Source: Brachyspira catarrhinii (lineage in GTDB: Bacteria; Spirochaetota; Brachyspiria; Brachyspirales; Brachyspiraceae). Taken from it: a stretch of DNA of 21,668 nt. Location: the NCBI RefSeq assembly GCF_005518285.1, contig NZ_SJDU01000002.1, forward strand, positions 1-21,668, read 5' to 3'. The notes beneath the pieces are model-generated. The model saw nothing but the letters and a program-made list of their open reading frames with translations, made no database searches and was not told the origin of the DNA. The number at the start of each line of letters is the position of its first letter. The first letter of the stretch is position 1. This document shows positions 1-8,484 of the stretch, piece after piece. A program made the translations under genes and the position numbers.

Positions 1-304
1 TTAGTTTATGCAAATGAATATTATTTTCAAAATGAACGCTTATCATATCGACTCCCGCTTTTGCAAAATCGTCTATATGATTTTCGGGATTGACTATCAT
101 AAGATGAGCGTCAAGCGGAACTTTGCTTATTTTTTTTATATCCGCCACAATTTTTGCTCCGAAAGTTATCTGCGGAACAAACACTCCGTCCATTATATCC
201 AAATGCAAATAATCGCATCCCGCTTCTTCGAGTTCTTTTATACTTTTTTCCAAATTGCCAAAAGATGCCGTTAATATCGAAGGCGCTATAATTATTTTAT
301 TCAT
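1..304 (-). CDS. rpe: Ribulose-phosphate 3-epimerase, N-terminal part (runs off the window)
   Basis: This gene interconverts ribulose 5-phosphate and xylulose 5-phosphate in the cytosolic pentose phosphate pathway. About 101 codons are present, read leftwards from ATG 304-302; the rest lies beyond base 1. The N-terminus MNKIIIAPSILTASFGNLEK has the family's first-strand Ser (PSIL). It is followed by HLDIMDGVFVPQITFG, holding the metal-binding His and catalytic Asp, and by DAHLMIVNPE with the second metal-binding His. Its ATG overlaps the rnc stop (ATGA), and an AAGGA ribosome site lies about 7 bases upstream inside rnc. Translation is therefore probably coupled to rnc. No anomaly is seen in the visible part. 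Confidence 0.95.
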   Translation of the reverse strand, partial: MNKIIIAPSILTASFGNLEKSIKELEEAGCDYLHLDIMDGVFVPQITFGAKIVADIKKISKVPLDAHLMIVNPENHIDDFAKAGVDMISVHFENNIHLHKL

Positions 305-1032
305 ATTTTTTCCTTATTAAAATTTATATAATCCAAACCGTTTTTAGCCGTTTCCATTTCCGATTCTTTTTTGCTTTTTCCAAAACCTACAGCATAGCTT
401 TTATTATTTACAAAAACTTCCGATTTGAATTTATTATTTTCAATTTCAACAGTTTGATATTTAGGGTTTATTTTATATTTTTTTTGAATTATTTCTTGAA
501 AAATAGTTTTATAATCTTTATAAGAATCCTCAATATTTAAATTATTCAACTTATCTTTATAAGCGTTTATTATAAATTTTTTCGCGCAGTCGATATTGGA
601 ATCCAAATAAATTGCTCCGACTACAGCTTCGAATAAATCTTCTAAAATATTTTCTTTTTGTCTTCCTCCCGAAGCTTCCTCTCCATGCCCGAGCAAAATA
701 AAATCTCCCAATTTCAAATCTTTCGATAATTGCGACAACATTTGCGAAGAAACCAAAGAAGATTTTATTTTTGAAAGCAAACCTTCTTTATAATTTGGAT
801 ATTTCTTAAAAAGATAATCCGACATAACGAGCGACAAAACCGAGTCTCCCAAAAATTCGAGCCGTTGATTATATTTTATTTTTTCTTTATCCGATTTATT
901 TTCGTTTGCAAAAGTTCTGTGAGTTATCGCCTCGAGCAAATATTTTTCATTCTCAAAATTATAAGACAGCGCTTTTTGGCAGTCTTTTAAGATTTTGTCA
1001 ATATCGTATTTTTTATTATATTCTTTTTGCAT
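301..1032 (-). CDS. rnc: Ribonuclease III
   Basis: Ribonuclease III cuts double-stranded RNA during rRNA and mRNA processing. The 243-residue length is normal. The nuclease domain carries the signature RLEFLGDSVL at 57-66 (acidic residues E59 and D63) and the second acidic pair in ENILEDLFEAVVGAIYLD (D132, E135). A C-terminal double-stranded-RNA-binding domain begins near residue 171 and ends with the GFGKSKKESEMETAKNGLDYI helix. Start ATG 1032-1030 has only a weak AAAG upstream. A TTGACT/TATTAT pair (1039-1066) lies so close that it would give a leaderless transcript, so the true promoter is uncertain. The gene is coupled to rpe downstream. Confidence 0.97.
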   Translation of the reverse strand: MQKEYNKKYDIDKILKDCQKALSYNFENEKYLLEAITHRTFANENKSDKEKIKYNQRLEFLGDSVLSLVMSDYLFKKYPNYKEGLLSKIKSSLVSSQMLSQLSKDLKLGDFILLGHGEEASGGRQKENILEDLFEAVVGAIYLDSNIDCAKKFIINAYKDKLNNLNIEDSYKDYKTIFQEIIQKKYKINPKYQTVEIENNKFKSEVFVNNKSYAVGFGKSKKESEMETAKNGLDYINFNKEKI

Positions 1033-1047
1033 TCTTTAATAATACAA

Positions 1048-1066
1048 TGAATAATAATGCAGTCAA
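1048..1066. repeat. 19-bp direct repeat, copy A
   Basis: The 19 bases TGAATAATAATGCAGTCAA are identical to 5196-5214, in the same orientation. This copy lies just upstream of rnc; the other lies between the endonuclease gene and the methyltransferase remnant. The two copies bracket the type IIG gene, its tail remnant and the intergenic repeat. They could be an insertion duplication or a recombination scar. The sequence is partly AT-rich, so a chance match is not excluded. Confidence 0.6.
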
Positions 1067-1078
1067 GTATTAAAAATT

Positions 1079-1129
1079 TGTCATTGCGAGCGGTTACCAA
1101 TGGCACACAGAGTGAGCGAAACAATCCAA
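1079..1129. repeat. Imperfect-palindrome intergenic repeat (CATTGCGAGC...GCGAAACAATCC type)
   Basis: The segment has the halves TCATTGCGAGCGG and GAGTGAGCGAAACAATCC. Together they resemble a small dispersed intergenic repeat found in many bacterial genomes, with one end CATTGCGAGC and the other GCGAAGCAATCC. It is clearly more GC-rich than the surrounding DNA. Only one copy is in this window, so its repeated nature rests on recall of similar sequences, not on a second copy seen here. Confidence 0.5.
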
Positions 1130-1185
1130 ACTTTATTTAGAATTAGTTTATATTCTTAATAACAAGGAGTTCGAACTTATATAAA

Positions 1186-1365
1186 TTATTTACCATTTTC
1201 AATTATTTTAATCTTATACTCGTTTAACCCATACAACCCACGCCAACTCTCTCGTATCCTCATTATTTCTTCCCAACAATAATATTCTCCACCAAACCGA
1301 CAATTTTACGCTTTAGCGTCAGTTTTCTTATCAACTTTAGGAATAGGAATTTTTATATTATTCAT
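1186..1365 (-). pseudogene. Degraded second copy of a type IIG C-terminus
   Basis: Reading leftwards from ATG 1365-1363, which overlaps the stop of the type IIG gene, the frame gives MNNIKIPIPKVDKKTDAKA and then TAA. The next frame over gives RKIVGLVENIIVGKK. The original frame resumes and ends with GLYGLNEYKIKIIENGK at TAA 1188-1186. These match, in order, the intact neighbour's tail (LKQLPIPIINSNNKK, NKIISLVGKII, ELYGLSKSEIKIIEK). This is a frameshifted remnant of the last roughly 70 residues of a related enzyme. It suggests that the present gene replaced or recombined with an older homologue. No function is expected. Confidence 0.8.
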
Positions 1366-4300
1366 TTCGATTTAATTTTTTCAATAATCTTAATTTCAGA
1401 TTTCGATAAACCATATAATTCATAAATCAAATTGTCAATTTCATTTTCAAATTTAAACGTATTAGCGTTAGAATTTTTTTCTTTATTCTTAATTATTTTT
1501 CCAACTAAACTAATAATTTTATTTGCCAATTTTTTATTGTTGGAATTTATAATAGGAATTGGCAACTGTTTTAAATACGGTATATCGTATCTTACATAAC
1601 CGCATGCCAAATGAGTAGCGCCAAAATAATATTTATACCAAAAATCTGCAAGTTTTGAATTCAATATTCCAAGAATATAATAAGGATTTTCTTTTAAATC
1701 TATCATTAAAGTAGATTTTCCAACATAAAATTTATTTATATCAAAACTTGCTTGAATATTTTTTGTCATTCTTGCAATAACGATTTTAGGCTTTTTAAAA
1801 TCCTCTTGTATATTTTGCGAATAAATTTCAGTCGGTATATATTCTTCCCTCCAAACTATAGAATATCTTTTTATATCCGCGGTTTGTATAATAGGCTTAT
1901 AATTTTTTTGTTTTGATTTATTTAACTTTTTAAAATCGCTTAATAAAATTTTCTTTTTTCCATATCCGCTTTGAGAAGTTCCCCATTTTAGAACTCCAAG
2001 CTCTCCTAATTTTTTACAAGGCGTTTTTTTAAAATTAATTCTATGTTTCGACAAATTAATCGACAATTGTTCGTTTTTTGCATAAGATTCTATATTGTGA
2101 GTATGTTTAAAATTATCGTCTTTCCATAATATTACTTTTATAGAGCCTTGTTTTTTATTTTTTCTAAATTCATATATAGTCGGATAAGTGGAAGCGGCGT
2201 CAAAAACTTTAATATAAGAACAATCCACTATATAATTTATGCAACCTTTTTCTAATAGTAATTTTCTCGTTCCGTAAGCGAAATCGGATTGCAACATTGC
2301 TATAGGATTAATAAAAGTCAATATTCCGTTTTTGTTTGCAACTTCAATTCCTTTTTCTATAAAATAACAAAAAATATTTGGACGATTAGAATTTTTATTT
2401 ATCTCGTAGTTTTTTGTCAAGTTAATCGTGCTTTCGTCTATTTCTCTATAATCAATGTAAGGAGGATTTCCGATAACCAAATCGAAACCTATAAAATCTC
2501 CGTCTTCGTTCAACACTTCTGGAAATTCGAGTCTCCATTCAAAAGCGTTTTTATATTCTTTACCGCTTAAAACCGAATCTAATTTTTTTCTCAATACTTG
2601 TATTCTGCCGTAGGATTCAAAAGCTTCCTCTTTTTCGTTTTCGCTCAATTCTTCGATTTCCAATAAATTTTTCGTATAAGTCAATCCGCTCAACAAATTT
2701 TTATCGTCAATTAAATACATTCCGTATTTATCTATATGCGCTTGAATTTCTTTTTCAAGCCTGTTTATAGTTTTCGGGTCTTTCAAATTAAGAGTCAAAT
2801 TTTCTTTTATTTCGTTAATCTTTATTTCAATCTCTTTTTTGGAATGTTTTGAACTTTCCCCGTCCGCATTCTTATATTTACTCACAAGACATTTATAATC
2901 TTTAATCAATTTGTCTATCTTCGGTATATTCTTTAGTGAATCCCGCAAATCGAATCTTGAAATTATAGAATTCCCGCATTTAATATTTATATCGATATTC
3001 GGCAAAGTTTCCAAATATTTATTTTCTATATCTTTATAATAACTATATTTTAATAATTCTATCCAAAGGCGAAGTTTTGTAATCTCGCAAGAGTTGGGAT
3101 TAATATCGACTCCGAAAAGATTATTTTCTATAATTTCTTTTTTAGCGAAAAATATTGTCCGCTGTATTTTATGCGAATCGGTATTTTTATGTTTTGGACG
3201 CTTATAATTATGAATATTGTTTTCAGAATCCGTTATAACTATTTCATCGTTTTTAAGTTTCAAATCAACATCTTTTAATTTCTTACCGTCTTCGTCTATA
3301 AGCAAACCCAAATTAAATTTTATAAGCAATAATTCGTTCAATGCGGAAACCAGAAAATGTCCGCTTCCAACCGCAGGGTCGCATATTCTAATCTCATTAA
3401 AAATCTTAATCGCTTTATCAAAATTTTCTTTATTCGTAATAAATCTGTCGAGCGAAATTTGAATGTCGTCTATACTTTTGCATTCCCAATTCAAAGAAGA
3501 ATTGAATTTCTCAATAACCGCTTTACTCAAACTTTGCCTGCACATATAATTCGTAATAAAACTCGGAGTATAAAAACTTCCGTCTTTATAACCGTTTAAT
3601 TTTTCAAATACGAGTCCCAAAACCGCGGAATTGATAAGTTTATCGTGATTAGTTTTAATATTATTTTGTAAATCTTGCGATGTTGTCGTAAAATCGTAAG
3701 CATGCAAAAATAAAAATAAATATTCGAGCAGCGGCAATTCTTCCGTTTTATTATTCTTCAAATATTTAAAATTTAATTGTTTGTCTCGCTTCAAAATAGA
3801 ATGCTGGTAAATCTTCAAATTATTCGACTGTAAAAATTTAATTTCTTTTCCCGCTCTTTCAAGCTCCTTTTTCTCAAAAAGACTCGAATTAAGATAAGGA
3901 ATTATTTCCAATCTTTTAGATATATTTTCTCTTTCGTTTTCCTTTTTAGCGAGAATATCAAAAAATAAAATATTCAAATTATTAAAATCGGGCAAATATT
4001 CCAAATCCAAAAAAGGTTTTTCAATATGCCCAAAATTAAGAAGCATCGATTCCAAAAGTCTTAAAAATAAAATTCTATTATTCCAAGTTATCAGCAAAGA
4101 AAAAATATCTTCAAAATCGTTCTCTTTATCAAGTTTGAAAGTTTTTGAAATCGAATCGTAGAAAGTATTTTTAGTTTCGCTATATTCAATTTTACCGTTT
4201 TCCTTGCTTTCTTTAAGTCCCAAAATATATAAAAGCTCGTTATAAAATTCCACATTAAGAGTGTTTGCGTCAATATAAGAAGTTCGCTTAAGTAAAACTT

Positions 4301-4955
4301 GCGGAGAGAGTAAAATATATAACAATCCTAATTTATCTTTTTCTTTCTCTAAAATATTTTTAAAATCTACGCGTAAATAATGAATTTCATTTTCAATTTT
4401 TGGAATAATATTTTTAACTTCTTCGTAGAATTTTGAAGTTCCACTATCCGTTCCTCCGTTTTCTTCGCAGTTTTTAAATGCTTTTATAATCTCTTTATTT
4501 TTCGCAAAATTATTCAAATAATCTTTAGCGTTAATTATATAAAAAATCTCCGCAGTCGCCAAAATTATAAAAGTTATATTATTATTTCTATTTGTAATAT
4601 TCTCTCTCAAAAAATATAAAATAGATTCGTAAAAAGCTTTCGATTCTAAATTATTGGAATTATCTTTTACAAACTCCGCTTTATTTTTAATTGATTTTGT
4701 TTCAATGATTACTCTAACCGCTTCGTCTTCGTAAATTGCCGAATCAATTTTTCCTCTAACATTGCAATCGTAATCAAAAACTTTATTCAAAAATTTATTG
4801 ATTTCATTTTTCTGATATTCTTCCGAATCTTCTTTTTGAGCGTTAATTAAAAGTTTATTCAAATCGCTTTCAAATTCCGAAATAATCTGTTCGCTCGGAC
4901 TAAAAGCCTTAAAATCTTTTAAAAATTCTTCAAGTAAAATTTGTTTATACTTCAT
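1362..4955 (-). CDS. Type IIG-like restriction-modification enzyme (nuclease and Eco57I-type adenine methylase in one chain)
   Basis: The 1197 residues fit a single-chain restriction-methylation enzyme. The N-terminal 200 residues resemble the DUF7149-type nuclease region, with a PD-(D/E)xK pattern: D71 in GKIDSAIYEDE, then E85 and K87 in VIIETKS. A helical linker follows. The methylase core has motif I CDPAVGSGHFL (525-535), FGVDINPNSCEITKLRLW (614-631) and the catalytic NPPY at 830-833, the m6A type. The C-terminal part, including YVRYDIPYLKQLPIPI, resembles a target-recognition domain. Start ATG 4955-4953 has an AGGAT site, and a consensus promoter lies about 100 bases upstream. PglX of BREX is the main alternative, but no BREX partners are present and the N-terminal nuclease favours type IIG. 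The target sequence is unknown. Confidence 0.88.
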   Translation of the reverse strand: MKYKQILLEEFLKDFKAFSPSEQIISEFESDLNKLLINAQKEDSEEYQKNEINKFLNKVFDYDCNVRGKIDSAIYEDEAVRVIIETKSIKNKAEFVKDNSNNLESKAFYESILYFLRENITNRNNNITFIILATAEIFYIINAKDYLNNFAKNKEIIKAFKNCEENGGTDSGTSKFYEEVKNIIPKIENEIHYLRVDFKNILEKEKDKLGLLYILLSPQVLLKRTSYIDANTLNVEFYNELLYILGLKESKENGKIEYSETKNTFYDSISKTFKLDKENDFEDIFSLLITWNNRILFLRLLESMLLNFGHIEKPFLDLEYLPDFNNLNILFFDILAKKENERENISKRLEIIPYLNSSLFEKKELERAGKEIKFLQSNNLKIYQHSILKRDKQLNFKYLKNNKTEELPLLEYLFLFLHAYDFTTTSQDLQNNIKTNHDKLINSAVLGLVFEKLNGYKDGSFYTPSFITNYMCRQSLSKAVIEKFNSSLNWECKSIDDIQISLDRFITNKENFDKAIKIFNEIRICDPAVGSGHFLVSALNELLLIKFNLGLLIDEDGKKLKDVDLKLKNDEIVITDSENNIHNYKRPKHKNTDSHKIQRTIFFAKKEIIENNLFGVDINPNSCEITKLRLWIELLKYSYYKDIENKYLETLPNIDINIKCGNSIISRFDLRDSLKNIPKIDKLIKDYKCLVSKYKNADGESSKHSKKEIEIKINEIKENLTLNLKDPKTINRLEKEIQAHIDKYGMYLIDDKNLLSGLTYTKNLLEIEELSENEKEEAFESYGRIQVLRKKLDSVLSGKEYKNAFEWRLEFPEVLNEDGDFIGFDLVIGNPPYIDYREIDESTINLTKNYEINKNSNRPNIFCYFIEKGIEVANKNGILTFINPIAMLQSDFAYGTRKLLLEKGCINYIVDCSYIKVFDAASTYPTIYEFRKNKKQGSIKVILWKDDNFKHTHNIESYAKNEQLSINLSKHRINFKKTPCKKLGELGVLKWGTSQSGYGKKKILLSDFKKLNKSKQKNYKPIIQTADIKRYSIVWREEYIPTEIYSQNIQEDFKKPKIVIARMTKNIQASFDINKFYVGKSTLMIDLKENPYYILGILNSKLADFWYKYYFGATHLACGYVRYDIPYLKQLPIPIINSNNKKLANKIISLVGKIIKNKEKNSNANTFKFENEIDNLIYELYGLSKSEIKIIEKIKSK

Positions 4956-5055
4956 TTTAAATCCTAAAATACAATTTCTAATTAATGATTATAAAATTAA
5001 CAATTATAATAAACAAAAATTAAAATCTAACTTTATTAAAATTCATTTAAAAAAC

Positions 5056-5083
5056 ATTATAACAAAATACTTCTATTTGTCAA
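5056..5083 (-). promoter_or_regulatory. Consensus sigma-70 promoter of the type IIG gene
   Basis: On the minus strand there is a perfect TTGACA (5083-5078), a 16-base spacer and a perfect TATAAT (5061-5056). Transcription would start near 5049, leaving a leader of about 95 bases before ATG 4955. This allows the type IIG gene to be expressed independently of the guaA/methyltransferase genes upstream. Confidence 0.75.
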
Positions 5084-5128
5084 AATCTTACGATTGGATT
5101 TTGAAATCTAAAAAGAACAATAATTTTT

Positions 5129-5208
5129 TTATTTCCTAAATCTACTTTGAATCACAAGAGTATTCCTTTCCCAAAATAAATTATTATAAAAACCTTGAAT
5201 AATAATGC
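5129..5208 (-). pseudogene. Remnant of the methyltransferase C-terminus, downstream of the endonuclease gene
   Basis: Read leftwards, the frame gives IIIQGFYNNLFWERNTLVIQ followed by SRFRK and a stop at 5131-5129. The intact methyltransferase has TIQGFFNNVFWERNTLAIQNKLKK at residues 294-317. At DNA level 5147-5201 and 5898-5952 agree at about 48 of 55 positions. The endonuclease gene thus sits between the intact methyltransferase and a second copy of that gene's end. The remnant probably shows the original C-terminus; the intact gene's extra tail (EKEYEFNIL) overlaps the endonuclease start. Confidence 0.85.
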
Positions 5209-5214
5209 AGTCAA
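5196..5214. repeat. 19-bp direct repeat, copy B
   Basis: Identical to 1048-1066 (TGAATAATAATGCAGTCAA). This copy starts at the edge of the methyltransferase remnant and ends 7 bases from the endonuclease stop codon. The flanking bases also remain similar for a few positions on the endonuclease side. Confidence 0.6.
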
Positions 5215-5221
5215 ATGTTAA

Positions 5222-5872
5222 TTATTTAGAACGCCAATATTTTTCAACACTTTCAAAATATTTTACCCTTTCATGTATTTTTTCTATTTCTTTAGGATAA
5301 AATTTTTTCAATTCATTTACCATATTTAGCATCCATTCTTTTCTTGTTTGATTTTTATTTATAGTTTTATTGTTATAATTTGCTATCTGTATTTGTCCCC
5401 AACCTAATGCCCCTATATTTAGACAGTCCCAACCTAAATACTCTATAGGAATAAAATATATTTCTGAAAATTTATTTGTATTTTTATCATAAGAAACCAT
5501 TAATAATGAAAATATATTATTATCGCTTTCACGATAAAATTTTGATAATCTTTCTACAGAAGTAATATTTGGCATATTAAAAGTGGTATTTTTATTATGA
5601 GTTTTAACATCTACAACAATATAATTATCATATATATCATTAAATGCAAAATCTGCCATAGCTCTTCTACCTAATTCTTCATTAATAAAAGTCCCTATAT
5701 TGGCAGGTAAATTATTATAAAAAAATTTTTTAATAAAATTTTCTGTCAAATCTCCTGCTATACGAGGAGTATTAATATTTCCTTTTACAAAATCTGAATT
5801 AAGTGATTTTAATTTATTCGATTTAAATGATGAAATTAAATTTTCATTTTCTTTACAAAATATTGAATTCAT
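5222..5872 (-). CDS. Type II-like restriction endonuclease partner of the adjacent methyltransferase
   Basis: No named enzyme is recognised in these 216 residues, but a PD-(D/E)xK nuclease pattern is visible. It consists of E44 in the helix DLTENFIKKFF, D74 in GRRAMADFAFNDIYD, and D88-x-K90 in NYIVVDVKTHN. Size and position immediately after a DNA methyltransferase, with a 20-base overlap, support a type II endonuclease. AAGGAG precedes ATG 5872 by about 5 bases, inside the methyltransferase end. The gene has few CG dinucleotides and is more AT-rich than guaA or the methyltransferase, which suggests separate acquisition. It is flanked by two copies of the methyltransferase 3' end. The recognition site should equal that of the methyltransferase but cannot be read from sequence. 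Confidence 0.75.
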   Translation of the reverse strand: MNSIFCKENENLISSFKSNKLKSLNSDFVKGNINTPRIAGDLTENFIKKFFYNNLPANIGTFINEELGRRAMADFAFNDIYDNYIVVDVKTHNKNTTFNMPNITSVERLSKFYRESDNNIFSLLMVSYDKNTNKFSEIYFIPIEYLGWDCLNIGALGWGQIQIANYNNKTINKNQTRKEWMLNMVNELKKFYPKEIEKIHERVKYFESVEKYWRSK

Positions 5873-6833
5873 ATTCTTTCTCCTTTTTTAATTTATTTTG
5901 AATTGCAAGGGTATTCCTCTCCCAAAATACATTATTAAAAAATCCTTGAATAGTTTTGTCTTTTTTAGCTTTTTCAAGTCGGCTTTCAGTCCAAGCGCAA
6001 TAAGTCGGGTTTTGTTCTATTCCGCAATAATTTCTGTTTAATTTTTTAGCGACAACCGAAGTAGTCCCGCTTCCCAAAAACGGGTCAAAAATAAAATCGT
6101 TTTCATTAGAGCTTGCCAAGATTAATTTCGCTATAAGTTTTTCGGGCTTTTGGGTAGGGTGCGCCGTGTTTTCGGACATAGACCAATACGGAATTGAAAT
6201 ATCGTCCCAAAAATTTGACGGGCAAGTGTCTCTAAAGTTTCCTTCTTCCGTTTCTATCCAATCTTTCGGACGCCCTTCTTTTCTGTATGGAGCGATTACT
6301 TTTCTTCGCACTTTTACTTTATCCAAATTGAAAGTATATTTATTTGAAACCGTTGCAAACCAAATATCTTCCATTCCGTTTTTCCAATTCGATTTTGCGC
6401 CTCGTCCTTTTTCTCTCTGCCAAGTTATTCTATTTTGAATATTGAAATAATTCGACAAAACCGTTCCGATTATCAAACTTGATTTCCAATCGCAGCAAAC
6501 ATATATCGAGGCGTTTTCTTTTAATATCGACAAAATAGCTTCAATCCAAGATTTCGTATATAATTCGTAACTCAAATCGTCTTTATCGTTAAACTTAAAT
6601 CCATGATAATCTTTGGACAAATTATAAGGCGGGTCGACAATCATCAAATCTACAAATTTATTTTTAATTTTTTTTAGAACAGAAAAACTGTCTCCGTTAA
6701 TAGTTTTATTTTTAATTTCATTTTTAGAATATTCTTTTATATTCTCGTTATCGATTATGCAATTTTTTAAATATTTTTTTCCTTGTTCGCTTTCAATATT
6801 GAAGTCTATCGTTTTATTTAATTTAGATTTCAT
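5853..6833 (-). CDS. Beta-class DNA amino-methyltransferase of a type II restriction-modification pair
   Basis: This protein should transfer a methyl group from S-adenosylmethionine to adenine N6 (less likely cytosine N4) at the partner endonuclease's site. The catalytic motif DPPYN (67-71) precedes the AdoMet-binding FDPFLGSGTT (249-258), which is the beta-class order. HPTQKP (225-230) is also typical. The segment between, including GRGAKSNWKNGMEDIW (143-158), probably reads the target. ATG 6833 has AAGGA about 8 bases upstream. It starts 24 bases after guaA, so it may share the guaA transcript, and it overlaps the endonuclease gene by 20 bases. The final nine residues differ from the remnant copy at 5129-5208 and probably arose when the endonuclease gene joined. 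Confidence 0.92.
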   Translation of the reverse strand: MKSKLNKTIDFNIESEQGKKYLKNCIIDNENIKEYSKNEIKNKTINGDSFSVLKKIKNKFVDLMIVDPPYNLSKDYHGFKFNDKDDLSYELYTKSWIEAILSILKENASIYVCCDWKSSLIIGTVLSNYFNIQNRITWQREKGRGAKSNWKNGMEDIWFATVSNKYTFNLDKVKVRRKVIAPYRKEGRPKDWIETEEGNFRDTCPSNFWDDISIPYWSMSENTAHPTQKPEKLIAKLILASSNENDFIFDPFLGSGTTSVVAKKLNRNYCGIEQNPTYCAWTESRLEKAKKDKTIQGFFNNVFWERNTLAIQNKLKKEKEYEFNIL

Positions 6834-6857
6834 TTTATATCCTTTTATAATTTTTAT

Positions 6858-8408
6858 TTATTCCCATTCTATAGTGGAAGGAGGCTTTGAAGAAATATCG
6901 TAAACGACTCTGTTTATACCTTTAACCTCGTTTATTATTCTATTCGATATTATTCTTAAAACTTCGTAATCTATTTTAGTCCAATCCGCCGTCATAGCGT
7001 CAACGCTTTCAACCGCCCTTATAGCGCAAACTTGCTCGTAAGTTCTATTGTCTCCCATAACTCCAACGCTTTTAATCGGCAAAAGAACTGCAAAAGATTG
7101 CCATAATTTTTTATATAATCCCGCTTTCTTTATTTCCGAAACGACAATATCGTCCGCTTCCTGAAGTATTTTTATTCTCTCTTCGTTAATATCTCCCAAT
7201 ATTCTAACGGCAAGTCCCGGACCGGGAAAAGGCTGCCTATAAATTATATCTTCGGGCAAATTTAATTCCTCTCCAATTTCTCTAACTTCGTCTTTGAATA
7301 ATTCTCTGAAAGGCTCTAATAATTTTAATTTCATGTCTTTTGGAAGTCCGCCGACATTATGATGACTCTTTATAACCGCCGAGCTTCCTCTTAAAGAAAC
7401 GCTTTCTATTATATCTGGATATAAAGTTCCTTGCGCCAAAAATCCGACATTTTTTATTTTTTTAGCTTCTTCTTCGAATATATTTATAAATTCTTTTCCG
7501 ATTATTTTTCTTTTTCTTTCTGGATTTTTTATTCCTTTAAGTTTATTTAAAAATCTTTTTGAGCCGTCTTTATAAATCAAATCTATTTTAAAATTATCTC
7601 TAAAAACTTCGATTACTTTTTTCTCTTCGTTTTTTCTTAAAAGTCCCGTATTTACGAAAATGCATTTTAACTTTTTGCCAATCGCTTTTTCAATCAAAAC
7701 CGCAGCAACCGAAGAATCGACTCCTCCCGAAAGCCCTAATATAACATTTTTATCTCCGACTATTTCTTTTATATTTTTTATTTGATATTCTATAAAAGAA
7801 TCCATATTCCAATTTTTTTTGCATTTGCAAATATCGAAAATAAAATTCCTTATTATTTTTATTCCGTTTTTCGTATGAGCGACTTCGGGATGAAATTGAA
7901 TGGCATAAATATTTTTTTCTTTATTTTCAATCGCGCAGTAATTCGTATTTATGGTTTTAGCCGTCAAATTGAATCCTTTTGGAATCGATTTTATGCTGTC
8001 TCCATGACTCATCCACACAATGCTATTTTTTTCAAAAGATTTAAAAATTCTGTCGTTTTTTATTATTTTTATTTCTGCGTTTCCGTATTCTCGCTTTTTC
8101 GCTCTTTCGACTTTTCCGCCCAAAGAATGAACGATTAATTGCATCCCATAGCATATTCCCAAGATTGGAATTCCGATTTCAAATAATTCTTTATTTATTT
8201 TAGGAGCGTATTTTTCGTAAACGCTCGAAGGTCCGCCAGAAAGAATAATTCCTTTTGCTCCAAAATTTTTTATAAAATCAATCGAAACATTGAAAGGATG
8301 AATTTCCGAATACACTTTATTTTCTCTGATTCTTCTTGCGATTAATTGAGTGAATTGCGAGCCAAAGTCGAGTATTAAAATTTTGTCTATATTTTTGAGA
8401 TTATTCAT
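6858..8408 (-). CDS. guaA: GMP synthase (glutamine-hydrolysing)
   Basis: GMP synthase converts XMP to GMP using ATP and glutamine. The N-terminal amidotransferase domain has the nucleophile Cys86 in GICYGMQ and the His173/Glu175 pair in FHPEVAHT. The synthetase domain has the PP-loop SGGVDSS from residue 227. The C-terminal dimerisation part ends with the typical KPPSTIEWE. The frame opens at TTG 8420, but ATG 8408 is preferred: TTGGAAAA supplies a GGA site 7 bases upstream, giving 516 residues, close to the family norm. galT lies 76 bases upstream with no clear promoter between. The guaB gene for the preceding step lies about 12 kb away in the same window. Confidence 0.97.
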   Translation of the reverse strand: MNNLKNIDKILILDFGSQFTQLIARRIRENKVYSEIHPFNVSIDFIKNFGAKGIILSGGPSSVYEKYAPKINKELFEIGIPILGICYGMQLIVHSLGGKVERAKKREYGNAEIKIIKNDRIFKSFEKNSIVWMSHGDSIKSIPKGFNLTAKTINTNYCAIENKEKNIYAIQFHPEVAHTKNGIKIIRNFIFDICKCKKNWNMDSFIEYQIKNIKEIVGDKNVILGLSGGVDSSVAAVLIEKAIGKKLKCIFVNTGLLRKNEEKKVIEVFRDNFKIDLIYKDGSKRFLNKLKGIKNPERKRKIIGKEFINIFEEEAKKIKNVGFLAQGTLYPDIIESVSLRGSSAVIKSHHNVGGLPKDMKLKLLEPFRELFKDEVREIGEELNLPEDIIYRQPFPGPGLAVRILGDINEERIKILQEADDIVVSEIKKAGLYKKLWQSFAVLLPIKSVGVMGDNRTYEQVCAIRAVESVDAMTADWTKIDYEVLRIISNRIINEVKGINRVVYDISSKPPSTIEWE

Positions 8409-8484
8409 ATGTTTTTCCAATATTTTAGATTTTATATTTAAATTTGCGGTATTTTTAATTTTTTATTTATGTTTTAAGAAAAAG

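Noticed and set aside
1039..1066. TTGACT-N16-TATTAT as the rnc promoter
   Set aside because: It would start transcription at about the ATG itself, leaving no ribosome site, and the -35 lies within the 19-bp repeat. It is only mentioned under rnc.
1166..1177. GTTCGAA-containing sequence that could be a tRNA T-loop
   Set aside because: It is simply the palindrome AGTTCGAACT; no acceptor stem, anticodon arm or CCA region surrounds it.
1303..1320. ACGCTTTAGCGT palindrome as a terminator of the type IIG gene
   Set aside because: The stem is 5 bp with a 2-base loop and no U-tract, and lies inside the decayed coding remnant.
1362..4955. PglX of a BREX system
   Set aside because: No BREX partner genes are present and the N-terminus has its own PD-ExK nuclease pattern, so a type IIG enzyme fits better.
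7782..8138. Plus-strand 118-codon frame opposite guaA
   Set aside because: A shadow of a well-supported housekeeping gene; its low-complexity Phe/Ile composition is typical of antisense translation in AT-rich DNA.
8409..8420. TTG 8420 as guaA start
   Set aside because: The bases there form the spacing and GGA site for ATG 8408, which gives a normal-length protein.
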